Shown piece after piece: positions 1 to 6,732 of a stretch of DNA of 6,900 nt. Numbering within the stretch: the stretch's first letter is position 1; each line of letters begins with the position of its first letter. The stretch is from an uncultured Pseudomonadota bacterium. Its GTDB lineage: Bacteria > Pseudomonadota > Gammaproteobacteria > Burkholderiales > Rhodocyclaceae. The translations under genes and the position numbers were made by a program. The DNA lies in the NCBI GenBank assembly GCA_903939665.1, contig CAJAHZ010000485.1, forward strand, positions 1-6,900. Reading direction: 5' to 3'. Under the pieces are notes generated by a model. The model was not told the origin of the DNA, searched no databases, and saw only the letters and a program-made list of their open reading frames with translations.

Positions 1-3000
1 CCGCTATCGACCTGCAGCTTGATGAAGTCGACGAGCAGGATCGAGTTGCGCACGATGATGCCGGCCAGCGCGATCATGCCGATCATCGAGGTCGCCGTGT
101 ATTGGCTGCCGAGCAAGGCGTGGCCGGGCATCACGCCGATGATGGTGAGCGGGATCGGCGCCATGATGATGAGCGGCACCAGGTAGCTCTTGAAATGCGC
201 AACGACCAGCAGGTAGATGAGAATCAGGCCGACAGCGTAGGCGATACCCATATCGCGAAAGGTTTCGTAGGTCACCTGCCATTCGCCGTCCCATTTGAGG
301 CTGTAGCCGGCGTAGGGGTCAGACGGCTGCCGGATGAACCACTCACCGAGCGTGCCGCCCGCATTTTCAACGCCATCAAGCGCCTTGCCGACAATCTCGC
401 CGCGCGCATCGAACATGCCGTAGAGCGGAGAATCGAGTGGGCCGCCCATGTCGCCGAACACATAAACAACGGGCAACAGATCCTTGTGATAAACCGCTTT
501 CTCACGCGGCAACTCGCGCACTTCAACCAGTTCGGAGACCGGAACAAGCGGGCCGTCTCGTGACCGCACCTTCAGTTTGAGCAGCGCATCGAGCGAACTC
601 TGCTGTTCGGCGGGCAAGGTCACACGCACCGGAACCTCGAACTTCGACTCGGCGTTATGCACCGGCGTCACGTCCTCGCCAGCCAGCCCCATGCGCACCA
701 CTTCGACGATGTCGGTCTGTGCCACACCGAGCAGGGCAGCCTTGCTCTGCAGCACATGCAGCACAGTTTTTCTGGCGTCGGCCTGCACCGAATCGTCGAT
801 GCCCACCAGGTCCGGCGTCTTTTCCAGCACCTTGCGCACTTCCTTGGCCACCGCGATCTGCCCCCGATAGTCCGGCCCGTAAATTTCGGCAACGATTGGC
901 GACATCACCGGCGGCCCTGGCGGCACTTCAACCACCTTGGCGTTGCCGCCCGCCTTGCGACCGATCGCCTCGACAGCAGCGCGCACGGAAACGGCGATCT
1001 CGTGGCTTTGCCGCGAGCGATGTTTCTTGTCGGCCAGATTGACCTGGATATCGCCAGACTCGGGGACGGCGCGCAGGTAATACTGGCGCACCAGCCCGTT
1101 GAAATTGATCGGGCTCGCCGTACCGGCATAGGCCTGATAATTGGTCACTTCCGGCACGGCGGCGATCTCGGCGCCAATTTCCCGCAACACCCGCGCCGTT
1201 TCTTCCAGCGGCGTGCCAAGCGGCATGTCGAGCACGATCTGGAATTCGCTCTTGTTGTCGAAGGGCAGCATTTTCAGCACGACCAGCTTGACCGCGGCGA
1301 GCGAGATCGAACCGAGGATGAGCAGGACGATGGCGAAAAACAGCTTCTTGCGCGCTGCGCTGCCGGTGGCTGGATCGAGGAAGGGGGTAAGCAAACGCCG
1401 GAATACCGCCTCCAACACAGAGGGCACGGAGTTCACAGAGTTCACGGAGAAAACCTTTTCCCCGCTTTCCCCGTTTTTCTCTGTGGTCTTTGTGCTCTCC
1501 GTGTTCTCTGTGTCGGAAGCGTTTCGATGCCCTTTCAACAGCCGCACCGCCAGCCAAGGCGTCACCACAAAGGCCACCGCCAGCGAGATCAGCATGCCCA
1601 TCGACGAATTGATCGGAATCGGGCTCATGTACGGCCCCATCAGGCCGCTCACGAAGGCCATCGGCAGCAGCGCGGCGATCACCGTGAAGGTGGCGAGGAT
1701 GGTCGGCCCGCCCACTTCATCGACGGCCAGTGGAATAATTTCGAGCAGTGGCTTGCCGGGATGCAGCGCCTGCCAGCGATGGATGTTTTCAACAACGACA
1801 ATCGCATCATCAACCAGAATGCCGATCGAGAAGATCAGCGCGAAAAGCGACACGCGATTCAGCGTAAACCCCCACGCCCATGAGGCGAACAGGGTTGCGG
1901 CCAGGGTCAGCGTCACCGCGACGCCCACGATCAGCGCCTCGCGCTTGCCGAGTGCGAAGAAAACCAGCAGCACGACAAAGGCGGTGGCAAAAACGAGTTT
2001 GCCGATCAACTTCTGCGCCTTGTCGGTGGCGGTTTCGCCGTAGTTGCGCGTCACCGTTACTTCAACGCCCTCGGGGATCACCGTGCCCTTGAGCGATTCG
2101 ACGCGGGCGATCACGCCGTTGGCCACATCGGCCGCATTGACGCCGGGCTTCTTGGAAATCTGTACGGTAACCGCAGGAAACTCACCTGCCTTGCTACCAA
2201 ACCAGACATAGCGCGTCGGCTGATCGGGGCCATCTTCCACGCGCGCCACGTCGCCCATAAAAACCGGCTTCCGGTCACGCACGGCGACGACCAGTTGCCT
2301 GACGTCGGCCGCCGATTCAAGGTAGGTGCCGGTCTGCACCAACACTTCGCGATTAGCGGAAACGAGGCTACCCGAGGACTGCAGCGCATTGCCGACCTTG
2401 AGTGCCGCCGAGACATCCTGCGGCGTCACGCCGAAGGCATTCATCCGCTCGCCATCCATCACGACACGGATCACATGGTCCGGGCCACCCAGCGTCGACA
2501 CGTCACGCGTCCCCTTGATGCGCTTGAACTCGATCTCGACCGAGCGGGCAACCTGCTGCATGTCAAAGGCCGAACGATTGGGGTCGGCTGTCCAGAAGGT
2601 CAGGGAAACGATCGGCACATCATCAATGCCTTTCGGCTTGATCACCGGCTCCAGCACGCCCAGGTTTGCCGGCAGCCAGTCGCGATTCGAATGCACCGTA
2701 TCGTAGAGACGAAGCACCGCATCGTTATATTTGACGCCAACGTCGAACTGCACGGTAATGACCGCCATCCCGGGTCGCGATATCGAATAGACATGTTCGA
2801 TGCCCGACATGCGCGACAGCACCTGCTCGGCCGGCGTCGCCACCAGATTTTCAACATCTCTGACCGACGCCCCGGGAAAAGGAATGAAGACATTGGCCAT
2901 CGTGACATCGATCTGCGGCTCCTCCTCGCGCGGCGTCACCAGCGTGGCGAAGACGCCGAGCAGCAACGCAACAAGCGCCAGCAAGGGCGTCATCTGCGAG

Positions 3001-3059
3001 CTCTGGAAGTAGCTTGCGATACGCCCCGAGAGGCCTAAACCCGAACGCGCCGGCTTCAT
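1..3059 (-). CDS. RND efflux pump inner-membrane subunit (AcrB/HAE family), C-terminus cut by window edge
   Basis: Proton-driven resistance-nodulation-division transporter of the inner membrane, working with a periplasmic adaptor and a TolC-type channel. I translated one uninterrupted frame of 1019 codons from ATG 3059 to the left edge. Visible: TM1 (about residues 25-42) followed by the HAE signature PREEEPQI (43-50); periplasmic porter domain; TM2-TM4 (about 351-425) with the proton-relay pair D417/D418 in FSIGILVDDAIVVVEN; TM5-TM6 to about residue 508; TM7 (about 573-590); second porter domain; then TM segments ending with LAGIIVRNSILLVDFIK near the edge. R1004 aligns with AcrB Lys940. About 100 residues should be missing by comparison with AcrB. 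The loop after TM6 (about 514-551) is encoded by a palindromic repeat. The start lies one base past the adaptor stop (TGA-G-ATG), implying translational coupling. Substrate cannot be told from sequence. Confidence 0.97.
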   Translation of the reverse strand, partial: MKPARSGLGLSGRIASYFQSSQMTPLLALVALLLGVFATLVTPREEEPQIDVTMANVFIPFPGASVRDVENLVATPAEQVLSRMSGIEHVYSISRPGMAVITVQFDVGVKYNDAVLRLYDTVHSNRDWLPANLGVLEPVIKPKGIDDVPIVSLTFWTADPNRSAFDMQQVARSVEIEFKRIKGTRDVSTLGGPDHVIRVVMDGERMNAFGVTPQDVSAALKVGNALQSSGSLVSANREVLVQTGTYLESAADVRQLVVAVRDRKPVFMGDVARVEDGPDQPTRYVWFGSKAGEFPAVTVQISKKPGVNAADVANGVIARVESLKGTVIPEGVEVTVTRNYGETATDKAQKLIGKLVFATAFVVLLVFFALGKREALIVGVAVTLTLAATLFASWAWGFTLNRVSLFALIFSIGILVDDAIVVVENIHRWQALHPGKPLLEIIPLAVDEVGGPTILATFTVIAALLPMAFVSGLMGPYMSPIPINSSMGMLISLAVAFVVTPWLAVRLLKGHRNASDTENTESTKTTEKNGESGEKVFSVNSVNSVPSVLEAVFRRLLTPFLDPATGSAARKKLFFAIVLLILGSISLAAVKLVVLKMLPFDNKSEFQIVLDMPLGTPLEETARVLREIGAEIAAVPEVTNYQAYAGTASPINFNGLVRQYYLRAVPESGDIQVNLADKKHRSRQSHEIAVSVRAAVEAIGRKAGGNAKVVEVPPGPPVMSPIVAEIYGPDYRGQIAVAKEVRKVLEKTPDLVGIDDSVQADARKTVLHVLQSKAALLGVAQTDIVEVVRMGLAGEDVTPVHNAESKFEVPVRVTLPAEQQSSLDALLKLKVRSRDGPLVPVSELVEVRELPREKAVYHKDLLPVVYVFGDMGGPLDSPLYGMFDARGEIVGKALDGVENAGGTLGEWFIRQPSDPYAGYSLKWDGEWQVTYETFRDMGIAYAVGLILIYLLVVAHFKSYLVPLIIMAPIPLTIIGVMPGHALLGSQYTATSMIGMIALAGIIVRNSILLVDFIKLQVDS
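1415..1513. repeat. 99-bp imperfect palindrome of 9-bp units inserted in frame in the RND gene
   Basis: On the plus strand the left arm (1416-1451) is four tandem 9-mers: CACAGAGGG, CACGGAGTT, CACAGAGTT, CACGGAGAA. The right arm (1477-1512) is the inverse of four similar units: TTCTCTGTG, GTCTTTGTG, CTCTCCGTG, TTCTCTGTG. A pyrimidine-rich spacer of about 20 nt (1454-1473) lies between. The two arms match at most positions, with differences mainly in the last two bases of each unit. The span of 99 nt is a multiple of three and sits in frame in the pump gene, encoding about residues 516-549: TENTESTKTTEK, an NGESGEKV turn, then FSVNSVNSVPSV. Five of the six reading frames through it have no stop. 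It looks like a dispersed palindromic repeat of the kind seen in betaproteobacterial intergenic DNA; family membership is inferred from memory. No transposase, flanking target duplication or second copy is visible in the window. Confidence 0.85.
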
Positions 3060-3060
3060 C

Positions 3061-4089
3061 TCATTTTCCAGCGCCGGGGGCAGACTTCAAGGCGATGCCC
3101 GCCTTGATCGGGTCTAGAACGACACGCTCGCCGGCACGCAGACCGGCCAGCACCTCGACTTCGGCACCCAACGGCTCACCCAGGCGCAACTGGCGCAGCG
3201 AAAGCGCACCCTGCTCGCCCTGCACATACACGGCAGCAACCTCCCCGCGACGAACGACGGCCACCTGCGGAACAGTCATGCGGGTTACCCGGGCAATGAC
3301 GAAATGCACCCGCGCGAACATACCGGGAAAAATACTGCCCAGATCCTTGGCATCGGCCGGCAGATTCACCCGCACCTGTGAGACATGTGTCGCCGCATCT
3401 GCGGTCGGCAACAGCGTCACCGCAGTCGCCTCGATCCACTTGCCAAGCTCGGGAAACTCGACTCTGGCCTGCTTCACCGCGCGCATCTGCGGCAACTTGT
3501 ATTGCGGGATGCTGGCTGTCACGCGCAGGCCGTTCGGATCATAAATCGTCAGCAATGGCCGACCGGGCGCTGCCATTTCGCCGAGCTCGATCAAACGCTG
3601 GGCGACAATCCCCGAGATCGGCGCCGTCACCGCCGCGTGCCCGACACCCACACGGGTCTGCCCATGCAAGGCCTGCGCTGCCTCAAAATCGGCACGCGCC
3701 TTGTCCAGCGCCGCCGCGCTGACAAAATTCTGCAGCCGCAGATTCTTCAAGCGTTCGTAATTGGCTTTCGCGTTGATGACCTGCGCCGATGCGCCGGCAG
3801 CCGTTTCTGCCGCTTCGCGCGCATCGATCCGCATCAGCAGATCGCCCTTCTTGACGACCTGCCCCGCATCGACACGCATCTCAGTGACCCGACCCGAAAC
3901 CTGCGCCGCCAGTGTTGCCTGGCTGAGCGCTTCGACCACGGCTTCGGCGGGAAACGTCAGATCAACCGGATGCGGTTGCACCAGCACCGTTGGCAGGCCC
4001 TGCGCATGCGCGGAAAAAGACACGACAAACGCCACACTGACACAGCGCGCCGACAACCACCGAATAAAGGTTTGCGAATTCTCTTTCAT
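3061..4089 (-). CDS. RND efflux periplasmic adaptor (membrane fusion protein, HlyD/AcrA type)
   Basis: Links the RND pump to an outer-membrane channel in the periplasm. With ATG 4089 the protein has 342 residues and opens with a good Sec signal peptide: charged start, hydrophobic CVSVAFVVSFS, likely cleavage AHA|QG after residue 29. No lipobox, so it is probably not a lipoprotein. Domains in order: first lipoyl half (about 60-89, AAQVSGRVTEMRVDAGQVVK); a short coiled-coil hairpin (about 90-150); second lipoyl half (about 153-183, VTAPISGIVAQRLIELGE); beta-barrel (about 187-265); membrane-proximal domain to the end. The frame is open for 36 more codons upstream to an ATG at 4197. That extension lacks signal-peptide character and runs across the operator/promoter-like sequence, so I reject it. 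It ends one base before the pump gene, whose weak ribosome site (GGA) lies within its last codons. Family assignment is firm; substrate unknown. Confidence 0.95.
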   Translation of the reverse strand: MKENSQTFIRWLSARCVSVAFVVSFSAHAQGLPTVLVQPHPVDLTFPAEAVVEALSQATLAAQVSGRVTEMRVDAGQVVKKGDLLMRIDAREAAETAAGASAQVINAKANYERLKNLRLQNFVSAAALDKARADFEAAQALHGQTRVGVGHAAVTAPISGIVAQRLIELGEMAAPGRPLLTIYDPNGLRVTASIPQYKLPQMRAVKQARVEFPELGKWIEATAVTLLPTADAATHVSQVRVNLPADAKDLGSIFPGMFARVHFVIARVTRMTVPQVAVVRRGEVAAVYVQGEQGALSLRQLRLGEPLGAEVEVLAGLRAGERVVLDPIKAGIALKSAPGAGK

Positions 4090-4096
4090 GAATATA

Positions 4097-4125
4097 AGCA
4101 TATTCGAATATACAAAGAAAGGCAA
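4097..4125 (-). promoter_or_regulatory. Candidate promoter of the adaptor-pump operon
   Basis: Reading the minus strand, TTGCCT (4125-4120) is followed after 17 bases by TATGCT (4102-4097), a plausible but imperfect sigma-70 pair. A second possible -10, TATATT (4112-4107), is nearer consensus but has no good -35. With the first pair, transcription would begin almost at the ATG (4089), giving a very short or absent leader, which fits the lack of a clear Shine-Dalgarno sequence. Weak inference from base composition and spacing only. Confidence 0.35.
4100..4111. promoter_or_regulatory. Perfect 12-bp AT-rich palindrome, candidate operator
   Basis: ATATTCGAATAT is a perfect palindrome 10 bp upstream of the adaptor start, in an AT-rich island within otherwise GC-rich DNA. 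It overlaps both candidate -10 boxes, the position expected for a repressor site. Similar AT-rich palindromes are used by several regulator families (ArsR/SmtB and TetR among them), but no regulator gene is in the window, so the protein that binds it is unknown. Confidence 0.4.
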
Positions 4126-4273
4126 GGCTGGGCAGCCCATCTGCAAAAGGATCCGCGACCGATGTTCAGTCAGCTCCTTGAAAGGCGGAGTCGGCAAAGA
4201 GCCCGAAAGGATAGAATAGCGGGGCGTCAGCGATCAACTTGAGGCGGGTTGCCAGCCACAGAAAACCGCCAAT

Positions 4274-4302
4274 GGCGCCCGCCTGCGAAGCGGGCAGGCG
4301 CC
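4274..4302. other. GC-rich 29-nt hairpin in the divergent intergenic region
   Basis: Thirteen-base arms 4274-4286 and 4290-4302 pair around a GAA loop (GGCGCC at the outer end; one C/A mismatch and one G-T pair). It lies 47 bp upstream of the ATG of the cyclase-like/FHA gene, so it may be in its leader. There is no T-run on the plus strand and only TTTT several bases beyond it on the minus strand, so it is not a convincing intrinsic terminator. It could be a REP-like element, a leader structure or a weak terminator. Confidence 0.5.
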
Positions 4303-4337
4303 GCGGGGCGTCTGATAAAGACCTTGGGTAAAACGGC

Positions 4338-4342
4338 AGGAG
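4338..4342 (+). promoter_or_regulatory. Ribosome binding site fixing the start of the cyclase-like/FHA gene
   Basis: AGGAG stands 7 nt before ATG 4350. An in-frame TTG two codons earlier (4344) would be only 1 nt from this site, so ATG 4350 is chosen. Confidence 0.75.
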
Positions 4343-4349
4343 ATTGAAG

Positions 4350-5255
4350 ATGGGTGTTGTGGAAAGTAGCGAGCAGTCATTATCGGTTCTCTGCGCCGAT
4401 GTGACGGGTCGCGCACGACTTCCCCGCTATCTTGATCGACCGGACGCCCTGTACGCGATTGAGCGTTGCGAAAGGCGAATCCGGCGTTCCGTCGAAAACT
4501 TCGGCGGTCAGCTCGTTGATCAGCCGGGCGGCAAACTCATGGCTTTTTTTACCGACAGCGTGGATGCGCTGCAATCCGCCATCGAGTTGCAGCAACGGAT
4601 CTCGGATTTGCCGCACTACGCAGGCGCCCCGCTCGCCGTTCACGTCGGCATCTGTACCGGGCACCACGCCAAGGAAGAACATTTTTTTTCCGGCGAAAGC
4701 ACCAACCCGGCGGCAAACCTCGCCGACATCGCCGATCCCGAGCACATTCTGCTTAGCGTACCGAAGCGCGTCAAACTATTTCCCTGGTCCCAACTGACGT
4801 CCGAAAACGCACCGCATCTGGCGATTAATTGCGGCAAGCGGCAACTCGGCGTTATTCAGGTCGCTTGGCAAACGCAGGACCCGGTGGCGCTAAAAATAGC
4901 GCTGGCGCAACTTGACAGCGGCGTGGAGCAACTCTTCTTGCGTCACAAGGACAGGGAAGTCGTGCTCGACGGCAACAAGCCGTCTCTCAAAATCGGTCGC
5001 CAGCTGGACTGTGACATCGTGCTGAGCAGCACGAGCAGCTCACGCTTGCACGGTACCATCGAGCGGCGGCTTGACCGTTTCGTCTACGTCGATCGCAGTG
5101 CGAACGGGACTTTCGTCACCCTTGAAGACCAGATCGAGTTTTTTGTTCATCACAAGGAACTGCTGTTATTCGGTCACGGGCAACTCAGCCTGGGCACCCC
5201 CTCATGGGTCAAAGGGGCGGAAGTCATTCGCTTCCAGACCAGCAGCTTTCCGTAG
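4350..5255 (+). CDS. Class III adenylate cyclase-like domain fused to FHA domain (catalytic site degenerate)
   Basis: Predicted soluble 301-residue signalling protein: no signal peptide or membrane segment. Residues about 11-136 follow the class III nucleotide cyclase pattern: LCADVTGRARL (metal-binding D17 kept), FGGQLVDQPGGKLMAFF (where active members usually read K-x-x-G-D), VHVGICTG, and STNPAANLADIADPEHILLS. Against the family pattern, the adenine-contacting Lys is D57, the second metal Asp is G61, and the Arg of N-x-A-A-R is N123, with N119 kept. Cyclase activity therefore looks lost or altered (inference from hand alignment). After a linker, residues about 197-285 form an FHA phosphothreonine-binding domain with the core G216-R217, S231-R-x-H234 and N252-G-T254 all present. 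The likely role is binding phosphorylated partners, perhaps nucleotide sensing. Divergent from the efflux operon and convergent with the MFS gene (10-bp gap). No kinase gene is nearby. Confidence 0.88.
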   Translation: MGVVESSEQSLSVLCADVTGRARLPRYLDRPDALYAIERCERRIRRSVENFGGQLVDQPGGKLMAFFTDSVDALQSAIELQQRISDLPHYAGAPLAVHVGICTGHHAKEEHFFSGESTNPAANLADIADPEHILLSVPKRVKLFPWSQLTSENAPHLAINCGKRQLGVIQVAWQTQDPVALKIALAQLDSGVEQLFLRHKDREVVLDGNKPSLKIGRQLDCDIVLSSTSSSRLHGTIERRLDRFVYVDRSANGTFVTLEDQIEFFVHHKELLLFGHGQLSLGTPSWVKGAEVIRFQTSSFP

Positions 5256-5265
5256 CGAAACCGCT

Positions 5266-6555
5266 TCAGGCGCTCGCCTTCCAGATATTGCGGCAGCCCG
5301 TCTCGCGAATTCGCCACGAGGCCACTGCGCCGAGAATCGCCGAACCGGCAAGCAATAACAGGCCCGCATGAAAATCCTCCGGCGTATAAAGACGTGCGCC
5401 AGCCGCCGTCAGCCCGCCTTGCCAATGCAGATCCATCACCCACCCGACGAGCGGTTGCAGGATGGCGCCCGCGAGAAAGCCGCCCATGTTGGTGACGCTG
5501 GTCGACATGCCGGAAAGCAGCGGCGGATTGACCTCCTTGGCGCAAGCCCAGGTCAGCGTGAAACTTGCCGTAACCACACCCATCAGAGCGAACAGCGCAT
5601 AGCTTGCCGTCAGCGGCAACATCACGCCGGAAAGCCAGATCAGCCAGGTCAGCGCAAAAAGATGACTGCTCACGACCAGCACCGGCTTGCGTTTGCCGAG
5701 ACGATCCGAAAGCGTACCGATCAGCACGCAACCCAGCGCGAAACCGGCGAAGTAAAGACTCACATGGTTGGCGGCGACGGCGCGCGTCATACCGTGCACC
5801 TGCGTCAGGAACGGCGTTGCCCACAGCCCGGCAAAGGCAAAGAAGCTGCCGGCGATACCCAGATTGACGCAGGCCGCCGGCCAGGTATCGCGATTCCTGA
5901 CCACCGAGAGCAGACCGGCAATGACCACGGTTCGATCAAAGCGCGGTCGCTCGACCTTGCTCCCCGCAGGATTTTCCGGGCGATCGCGCACCAGCAGCCA
6001 GCAGGCCATGCCGAGCAATACCGAAACACCGGCCACGCCGATAAAAACGCCACGCCACCCGGTCGCCTGCGCCAGCCAGGAAAGCGGCGCACCGGCCAGC
6101 ACCGAACCGAGGTTGCCGACCAGCATCGAAAGGCCGACCAGACTGGCGAAATGGCGTTCGTCGAACCACACGGCAATGATCTTGAGCATGGCAATGAACG
6201 TCACTGAAACCCCCAACCCGATCAGCGTCCGCCCGATCAGCGCCATCTCCAGATTCGGCGCCATGCCGAACATCAGACTGCCGGCGCCGCCGACGATACC
6301 GCCGAGAAAGAGGATGCGACGCGGCCCCAGCGTATCGACCAGAATGCCGGTCGGCACCTGCATCAGCGTGTAGACATAGAAGTAAGTGGCCGCCAACACG
6401 CCCAACGAGGACGCCGTGGTGTTAAAAGCCGCGACCAGATCCTGTGCGATTCCGGCGGGGGCAAAACGCTGGAAGAAGGACAGCACGTAGGCCGTGGCGA
6501 CGATGGAGAGGGCCATCACACGGCGGCGCCGCTGTTGCGGAGTGAGATTGAGCAT
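5266..6555 (-). CDS. Major facilitator superfamily (MFS) transporter
   Basis: Inner-membrane secondary transporter of 429 residues, normal length for a 12-helix MFS protein. The N-terminus is short and basic (QQRRRR, residues 7-12), then TM1 runs into SFFQRFAPAGIAQDL. MFS motif A is clear in the loop between TM2 and TM3 (GILVDTLGPRR, residues 70-80), and the matching loop of the second half reads GTLSDRLGKRKP. A basic central loop (about 190-215, RDRPENPAGSKVERPRFDR) separates the two six-helix halves. Start ATG 6555 is the furthest upstream credible one; the ribosome site is weak (GGA about 8 nt before). ATG at codon 14 is possible but would cut into TM1. The stop TGA is 10 bp from the end of the convergent FHA gene. 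Substrate cannot be predicted: the family covers drugs, organic acids, sugars and peptides. Confidence 0.95.
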   Translation of the reverse strand: MLNLTPQQRRRRVMALSIVATAYVLSFFQRFAPAGIAQDLVAAFNTTASSLGVLAATYFYVYTLMQVPTGILVDTLGPRRILFLGGIVGGAGSLMFGMAPNLEMALIGRTLIGLGVSVTFIAMLKIIAVWFDERHFASLVGLSMLVGNLGSVLAGAPLSWLAQATGWRGVFIGVAGVSVLLGMACWLLVRDRPENPAGSKVERPRFDRTVVIAGLLSVVRNRDTWPAACVNLGIAGSFFAFAGLWATPFLTQVHGMTRAVAANHVSLYFAGFALGCVLIGTLSDRLGKRKPVLVVSSHLFALTWLIWLSGVMLPLTASYALFALMGVVTASFTLTWACAKEVNPPLLSGMSTSVTNMGGFLAGAILQPLVGWVMDLHWQGGLTAAGARLYTPEDFHAGLLLLAGSAILGAVASWRIRETGCRNIWKASA

Positions 6556-6588
6556 GGGGTGTCCGTGGGGTTACGGTTGGCGTTTGAT

Positions 6589-6626
6589 GCATCCTAGCAT
6601 ACGGGTGGGTATGGGGTTTCGGATGC
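6589..6626. promoter_or_regulatory. Nested inverted repeats upstream of the MFS gene
   Basis: An inner pair CATAC (6598-6602) / GTATG (6609-6613) with a 6-bp spacer sits within an outer pair GCATCC (6589-6594) / GGATGC (6621-6626). It lies 34-71 bp upstream of the MFS start, a sensible place for an operator or leader hairpin. No clear -35/-10 pair was found. The rest of 6556-6732 shows nothing else I can support. Confidence 0.25.
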
Positions 6627-6732
6627 TTTGTTTGTTATTGCGGAGTGGGGCAGAGCCCCGGGAACAACCTCCTGCAACGCCCGAATCAACACCGGCAGCG
6701 CCCGAAAAGTCGCGCTACCGCGAGATACCCGC

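Noticed and set aside
1415..1513. Short CRISPR-like array or tandem repeat locus
   Set aside because: Units are 9 bp with no unique spacers and are arranged as an inverted pair, so it is a palindromic element, not a CRISPR array.
1380..1560. Insertion that breaks the pump gene (pseudogene)
   Set aside because: Manual translation through the repeat stays in frame with no stop, and TM7 and all later pump sequence follow correctly.
657..1883. Open frame of 408 codons on the plus strand
   Set aside because: It lies wholly antisense to the RND pump frame, is rich in His/Arg/Gln as expected of a reverse-strand shadow in GC-rich DNA, and shows no domain. The pump frame has clear family motifs.
1141..2043. 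Open frame of 300 codons on the plus strand, including the repeat
   Set aside because: Antisense to the pump gene, rich in Ser/Thr/Ala with no recognisable domain. It stays open partly because the repeat is stop-free in most frames.
4090..4197. 36-codon N-terminal extension of the adaptor starting at ATG 4197
   Set aside because: It would bury the signal peptide inside the protein and overlaps the AT-rich promoter/operator-like sequence. ATG 4089 gives a normal exported adaptor.
3385..4242. Open frame of 285 codons on the plus strand
   Set aside because: Antisense to the adaptor gene; composition is that of a shadow (His/Arg/Gln rich) and it has no credible start signal.
4234..4416. 60-codon minus-strand open frame between the divergent genes
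   Set aside because: It overlaps the ribosome site and start of the FHA gene and the GC hairpin, and has no recognisable features.
5254..5265. AGCG-AAAC-CGCT mini-hairpin between the convergent FHA and MFS genes as a bidirectional terminator
   Set aside because: The stem is four base pairs with no T-tract on either side; likely chance.
5368..6207. Open frame of 279 codons on the plus strand
   Set aside because: Antisense to the MFS transporter, which has the expected helices and motif A; the plus-strand frame is His/Arg/Gln rich and has no domain.
6647..6659. GGGGC-AGA-GCCCC hairpin as a terminator for the partial gene at the right edge
   Set aside because: The stem is only 5 bp and no T-run follows on the minus strand, so it does not meet the pattern of an intrinsic terminator.
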